From: Acanthosepion esculentum
Lineage: Eukaryota; Mollusca; Cephalopoda; Sepiida; Sepiidae
Direction of reading: 5' to 3'
DNA: 64,000 bases
Assembly: GCA_964036315.1 (NCBI GenBank)
Contig: OZ038485.1
Span: forward strand, 102,102,841 to 102,166,840
Shown piece after piece: positions 60,960-64,000 of this stretch (positions are counted from its first letter, which is position 1; each line of letters starts with the position of its first letter). The notes under the pieces were generated by a model, which was not told the DNA's origin, ran no database searches, and was given only the letters and a program-made list of their open reading frames with translations. Both the position numbers and the translations under genes were made by a program.

Positions 60960-61640
60960 AAAAAAATTGACTCAACCGGCTATAATGTTAGTATAACAAC
61001 TAACATTTTTAACAGGTTACATCAATGAAACATTGCAAGATGTAACTTGATTAGAGGTTTCATATTGTATAAGAAGTGTTAAGATAATTGTTAAAAATAA
61101 AATGATCCACTTCTACAATACGTTTCATTAGAACAAAAGAAATCTATAAACTCTGTCAAAAAAATTAAAAATGATTTCTCAAACAGTACTGCTAAAAATA
61201 ATTTTTATTTTTAGCAGTACAGTCTCTTATATTTTGTTTTATTGAATAAAAATAAAATGAAGATTTTAATCATGTTTTATGAAGATATTTTAACGTTGTA
61301 AGCAATCCAAGAGTTCTTTTGTTTTACATCTTATTTAAACAAAAAAATGTGTCACTAATCAGTTATTATTTATTTTTCTTTTTTTAATTCCTTCAGAAAG
61401 ATGGAAATATGTCATGTCAGAGATATTTATTAGGAGATTTTGAAAAGTTCTGTCTTATCCTGACCACTTTTTTCTTTTTGGCTGGTCCAAGAACTTTTTG
61501 ACACCCCTTTGTAGATAGGTATAACTGAATGAATTAATATACGAGTAACACACAATATTTAACTACCTTCTAACTTGATGACAAGATGCTCACAAGAAAT
61601 AGGCAAACTAGTCTTTGAATTTCTTCTATAAATCTTTAAT
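60960..61640. other. unassigned; one mariner-TIR-like sequence
   Basis: GGCTGGTCCAAGAACTTTTT plus GACACCCCTTT at 61,481-61,511 resembles a mariner inverted terminus in reverse. A small inverted repeat (CAGTACTGCTAAAAATAATT / AATTTTTATTTTTAGCAGTA) lies near 61,183-61,222. Confidence 0.4.
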
Positions 61641-61644
61641 TATT

Positions 61645-61820
61645 ATTGTTTTAACATTATATCATTTGCACTGTTCGTAACATCATCCTCATCTTTGTTG
61701 CCATATTTATCACAATGTTTCGGCTGTTGTACACTCTGGCCTTCTTCAGATGGTTGAAATGTTGAACTGAACTCTTTATTTTGCTTGCTGGGGTAGACTG
61801 TTCTAGTTCCACGTGCCATG
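61645..61820 (-). mobile_element. PLE end with hairpin (minus)
   Basis: Minus strand: GTGGAACTAGAACAGTCTAC, AATAAAGAGTTCAG, CATTTCAACCATCTGAAGAA, GGCC..CAGCC, GAAACATTGTGATAAATATG. The hairpin spans 61,713-61,749. Stem II carries two mismatches. It is head to head with the next copy. Confidence 0.85.
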
Positions 61821-61990
61821 TCCAGTGAGTGAAATAAAGGGTTCATTTTGACATTCCAACCACCCGAAGAAGGCCGGAGCATACAACGGCCGAAACGTTG
61901 TAATAAATATGGCAACAAAGATGAAGATGATAGTTCGAACAATGTAAATAGTGAACATAATGCCTCATCTCACAATTATAGACAGATATT
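61821..61990 (+). mobile_element. PLE end with hairpin (plus)
   Basis: AGTGAGTGAAATAAAGGGTT, CATTCCAACCACCCGAAGAA, stem II GGCCG/CGGCC fully paired, CGAAACGTTGTAATAAATAT, tail CCTCATCTCACAATTATAGA. The hairpin spans 61,864-61,900. In the core CUGANGA the U reads C. Confidence 0.85.
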
Positions 61991-62164
61991 ATATCATTTA
62001 TTTCTCATGCTTTACAAGTTGCTGTTCCTTAACAATTTAAGTAAACAACATCAATTCAAAATAATAGCAATAATAAAAAACTGCCAGGAAGGTAACTCTC
62101 AGGAGACATGTTGGGTAGCATAGTAGTTTTGGTGTAGAAAATGCAGTCAGCAAAATGAGTTTAT

Positions 62165-62262
62165 ATTTTAGTGTGGTCTATTTTTATTTACTTTGTACTA
62201 ATGACTATGAGAAAAATATGAATCTATTTCTTTCATTGGCTATGGATAAATAGCAAAACAGT
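62165..62262 (+). repeat. SINE-D internal fragment
   Basis: TTTACTTTGTACTAATGACT, GAAAAATATGAATCTATTTC and GGCTATGGATAAATAGCAAA match the SINE-D body in order. Confidence 0.5.
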
Positions 62263-62275
62263 GGAAACCTTTTTA

Positions 62276-62297
62276 GCTATATATATATATATATATA
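62276..62297. repeat. (TA)n microsatellite
   Basis: About 22 bp. Confidence 0.9.
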
Positions 62298-62419
62298 AGG
62301 GAAGGGGTTATAGTAGTTCCAATGAGAGAAAAGTGTGTATATTAAAAAGAGAAACCGCAAATGTTTTTGGTTGTTTTTTTTTTTTAAATATATTATGCTT
62401 TATTTTCCATAATTTTGCT

Positions 62420-62456
62420 ACACATGCTCCCGGTCCCACAACTTTCATCAGGTAAA
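62420..62456 (-). ncRNA. weak hammerhead-like word
   Basis: Minus strand CCTGATGAAAGTTGTGGGAC then CGGGAGCATGTG. CTGATGA fits the core, but no GAAA follows at stem distance. Probably a decayed PLE-type terminus. Confidence 0.2.
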
Positions 62457-62805
62457 GAGTGGATATTTCCACATATTATTAAAAGGAATTAATTTTTTTA
62501 TGCTTTTCAATGTTAAATATTGTTGATATTAGACATTCTCTTTTTTGTATGTTAGTAACCCAAACGTCTTCCTTGAACTGGCAGTGAAAATGTTCTGTGT
62601 AAAGGGTAATAAAATAATCAAGACTGGTCCAAGAAAGGGTGAGAAAGATATCTATATTTTTATCTTTTAATGACCCCTGTGTGTTCTTAGATCTATTTCC
62701 ATTTTTTTTGTCTTTTTCTCAGCATACGTACATATACTGATACTCCCTCTCCATACATACAATCTGTCTTATTATAAGGAATTAGTATGTACATATATGC
62801 AGACA

Positions 62806-62826
62806 CATACACATACACACACACAC

Positions 62827-62875
<49 letters not shown>
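62806..62875. repeat. (CA)n-(GT)n-(TA)n compound microsatellite
   Basis: CACACA...CACGTGTGTG...TATATA, so the CA/GT part is self-complementary. Confidence 0.92.
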
Positions 62876-62877
<2 letters not shown>

Positions 62878-63087
62878 ATTAGAATAAAAGTCTCAATTCT
62901 TGGTTTATTCGTCATATCATTGAAAAAGGATACAGGTGTGTCTGAAAATTCCAACTTTAAAATATTTCTCTTCATGCTCCAATTTAGTCAAAAGGTTAAT
63001 ATATAATAAATATCATCAATCTTATTGCCAATATTGTTATCATTTTTTTGTCATTTTATTCCGCAAATTTTATTAACTGAACTATTA

Positions 63088-63091
<4 letters not shown>

Positions 63092-63166
<75 letters not shown>
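63092..63166. repeat. (CA)n-(TA)n compound microsatellite
   Basis: CA about 27 bp, then TA about 48 bp. Confidence 0.95.
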
Positions 63167-63169
<3 letters not shown>

Positions 63170-63334
63170 CAAGTATAGGATTGGTGTATCCAGAATAATT
63201 CCAATAACCAAAAAATACTATTCTTAAGAGTGTTCAATACAGAGTAGAGCAAATTTATTCGAAAATTGACATAAATATGTTATAAAATCACTACAAAAAT
63301 AGCCATTTTGTTTCAACACTTCTGGTGTCTTAAG

Positions 63335-63440
63335 AATGGTATTAACGCGTAAATGAATGTAATGGATTCGACTGGTATTTGGACTTGGCTCTCCAATTCC
63401 TCACACTAAGCTGCTATCCATTACTCCACTGTGCCTCATA
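63335..63440 (-). mobile_element. SINE-D head fragment (minus)
   Basis: Minus strand: GAGGCACAGTGGAGTAATGG, GCTTAGTGTGAGGAATTGGA, GAGCCAAGTCCAAATACC (B box decayed), AATCCATTACATTCATTTAC. The body and tail are absent. Confidence 0.75.
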
Positions 63441-64000
63441 TATAATAACTTCATCGTCCTATCCTGATATCTGCTTTTTACACATACTCAAAAGCTGAAA
63501 ATTGTTACTGCAGCTGATAGGGTTATCAACATCTGCATGTCTCGCAAAATGGTTTGTCTGCAACAATAGTATAGCCAACAAGTAAATTGGTTATGATGCA
63601 GTAGGAAAGCATAAATAAAAACAAAGGATTTGTTCATTTTTCTGAATATTTCTTGAAATTTTCTCCAAATTTATAGGCAATGCATAAATGACTTTTCTCC
63701 ATTTTGTTAAGTACAATTTTGTGATGATTAAATATGGTTTTACTCTCAATGTTTTGCATGTCGTTTTGTTCAAACTAATTTTCTCTTCTATTTTTTATTT
63801 TTTAAAACTCCATAGTTCTTTTACCACTTAACCTTCCTCAAGTCAATTGTTGGTGGTGTTCTGGGATAGCGTACCTGTCATATACCTTAGGTTCTGTGTT
63901 AGGAATTTGGTCAATGTAGACACTGAGAAAGATTGGCAAATAAGACGATTGAAAGAATATACCAATATACTTTGATAATTCATTCATCCAAACAAGTATG
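63441..64000. other. no recognisable gene to window end
   Basis: AT-rich with short frames. The last 200 bp are slightly less AT-rich but unrecognised. Confidence 0.35.

Noticed and set aside
1..64000. CRISPR-like array
   Set aside because: No set of regularly spaced identical repeats with unique spacers; the only regular arrays are microsatellites and the two minisatellites.
1..64000. Canonical tRNA or rRNA genes
   Set aside because: All A/B-box-like pairs lie in SINE or PLE-linked repeats, and none folds convincingly into a complete tRNA by eye; no rRNA-like GC-rich block is present.

Overview
This is an AT-rich, gene-poor eukaryotic window packed with old transposable elements. Nothing in it looks prokaryotic: there are no operons or ribosome-binding sites and no long intact ORFs, only microsatellites and stacked, decayed retroelements. 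The mix suggests a lophotrochozoan invertebrate, most likely a mollusc and plausibly a cephalopod. It contains many copies of a LINE with YADD and GDLNA motifs, a second LINE with a 'CLWNSLP..CFPDKYNLQLFK' C-terminus, tRNA-derived SINEs, Penelope-like elements (PLEs), hAT, mariner and Tc1 relics, and long CA/TA tracts. The taxonomic guess is inference from element style; no host gene was available to test it.

Layout. 1-9 kb: short LINE fragments, one SINE, a PLE end, a truncated LTR-like repeat and a fold-back element. 9-21 kb: a pogo-like MITE, a SINE with an 18-bp target duplication, a cluster of LINE-B 3' ends (11.9-14.3 kb), a hammerhead-like sequence (14.67 kb), an LTR-like repeat, two SINE-D copies, and an unrecognised 146-codon ORF between direct repeats (18.2-18.9 kb). 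21-30 kb: a hAT MITE, LINE-A and LINE-B ends, a TA-flanked MITE, a clean solo LTR with TSD GTAAT (25,968-26,289), a split Tc1-family transposase, and a LINE-B copy whose poly(A) tail has become a 270-bp pyrimidine tract. 30-44 kb: the longest open LINE-B copy, LINE-A endonuclease and RT fragments, an LTR-like repeat nested in a relative, a mariner relic, PLE ends fused to tRNA-like heads, and an inverted repeat around a possible host exon (43.6 kb). 44.7-50.3 kb: one LINE-A copy serially interrupted by a LINE-B, a hAT (itself hit by a PLE) and a Gypsy LTR retrotransposon. 50-64 kb: a long palindrome, a CT-rich minisatellite, a LINE-A interrupted by a LINE-B, another LTR-like repeat, a third LINE type, a mariner N-terminus and a head-to-head PLE pair.

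How the parts relate: almost all sequence comes from mobile elements, and most boundaries that can be resolved (target duplications, reading frames resuming across inserts) give a relative insertion order. The strongest functional signal is RNA rather than protein. PLE termini repeatedly carry a hairpin with hammerhead-ribozyme core words (CUGANGA ... GAAAC) and compensatory base changes in its stem. An unrelated sequence at 14.67 kb has a type III hammerhead-like layout. No confident host gene was found; two splice-flanked exon candidates (33.6 kb minus, 43.6 kb plus) are given at low to moderate confidence. Labels used throughout: LINE-A (YADD/GDLNA type), LINE-B (Jockey/CR1-like C-terminus), LINE-C (third type), SINE-D (tRNA-derived), LTR-C (LTR-like repeat family), PLE end (Penelope-like terminal unit).
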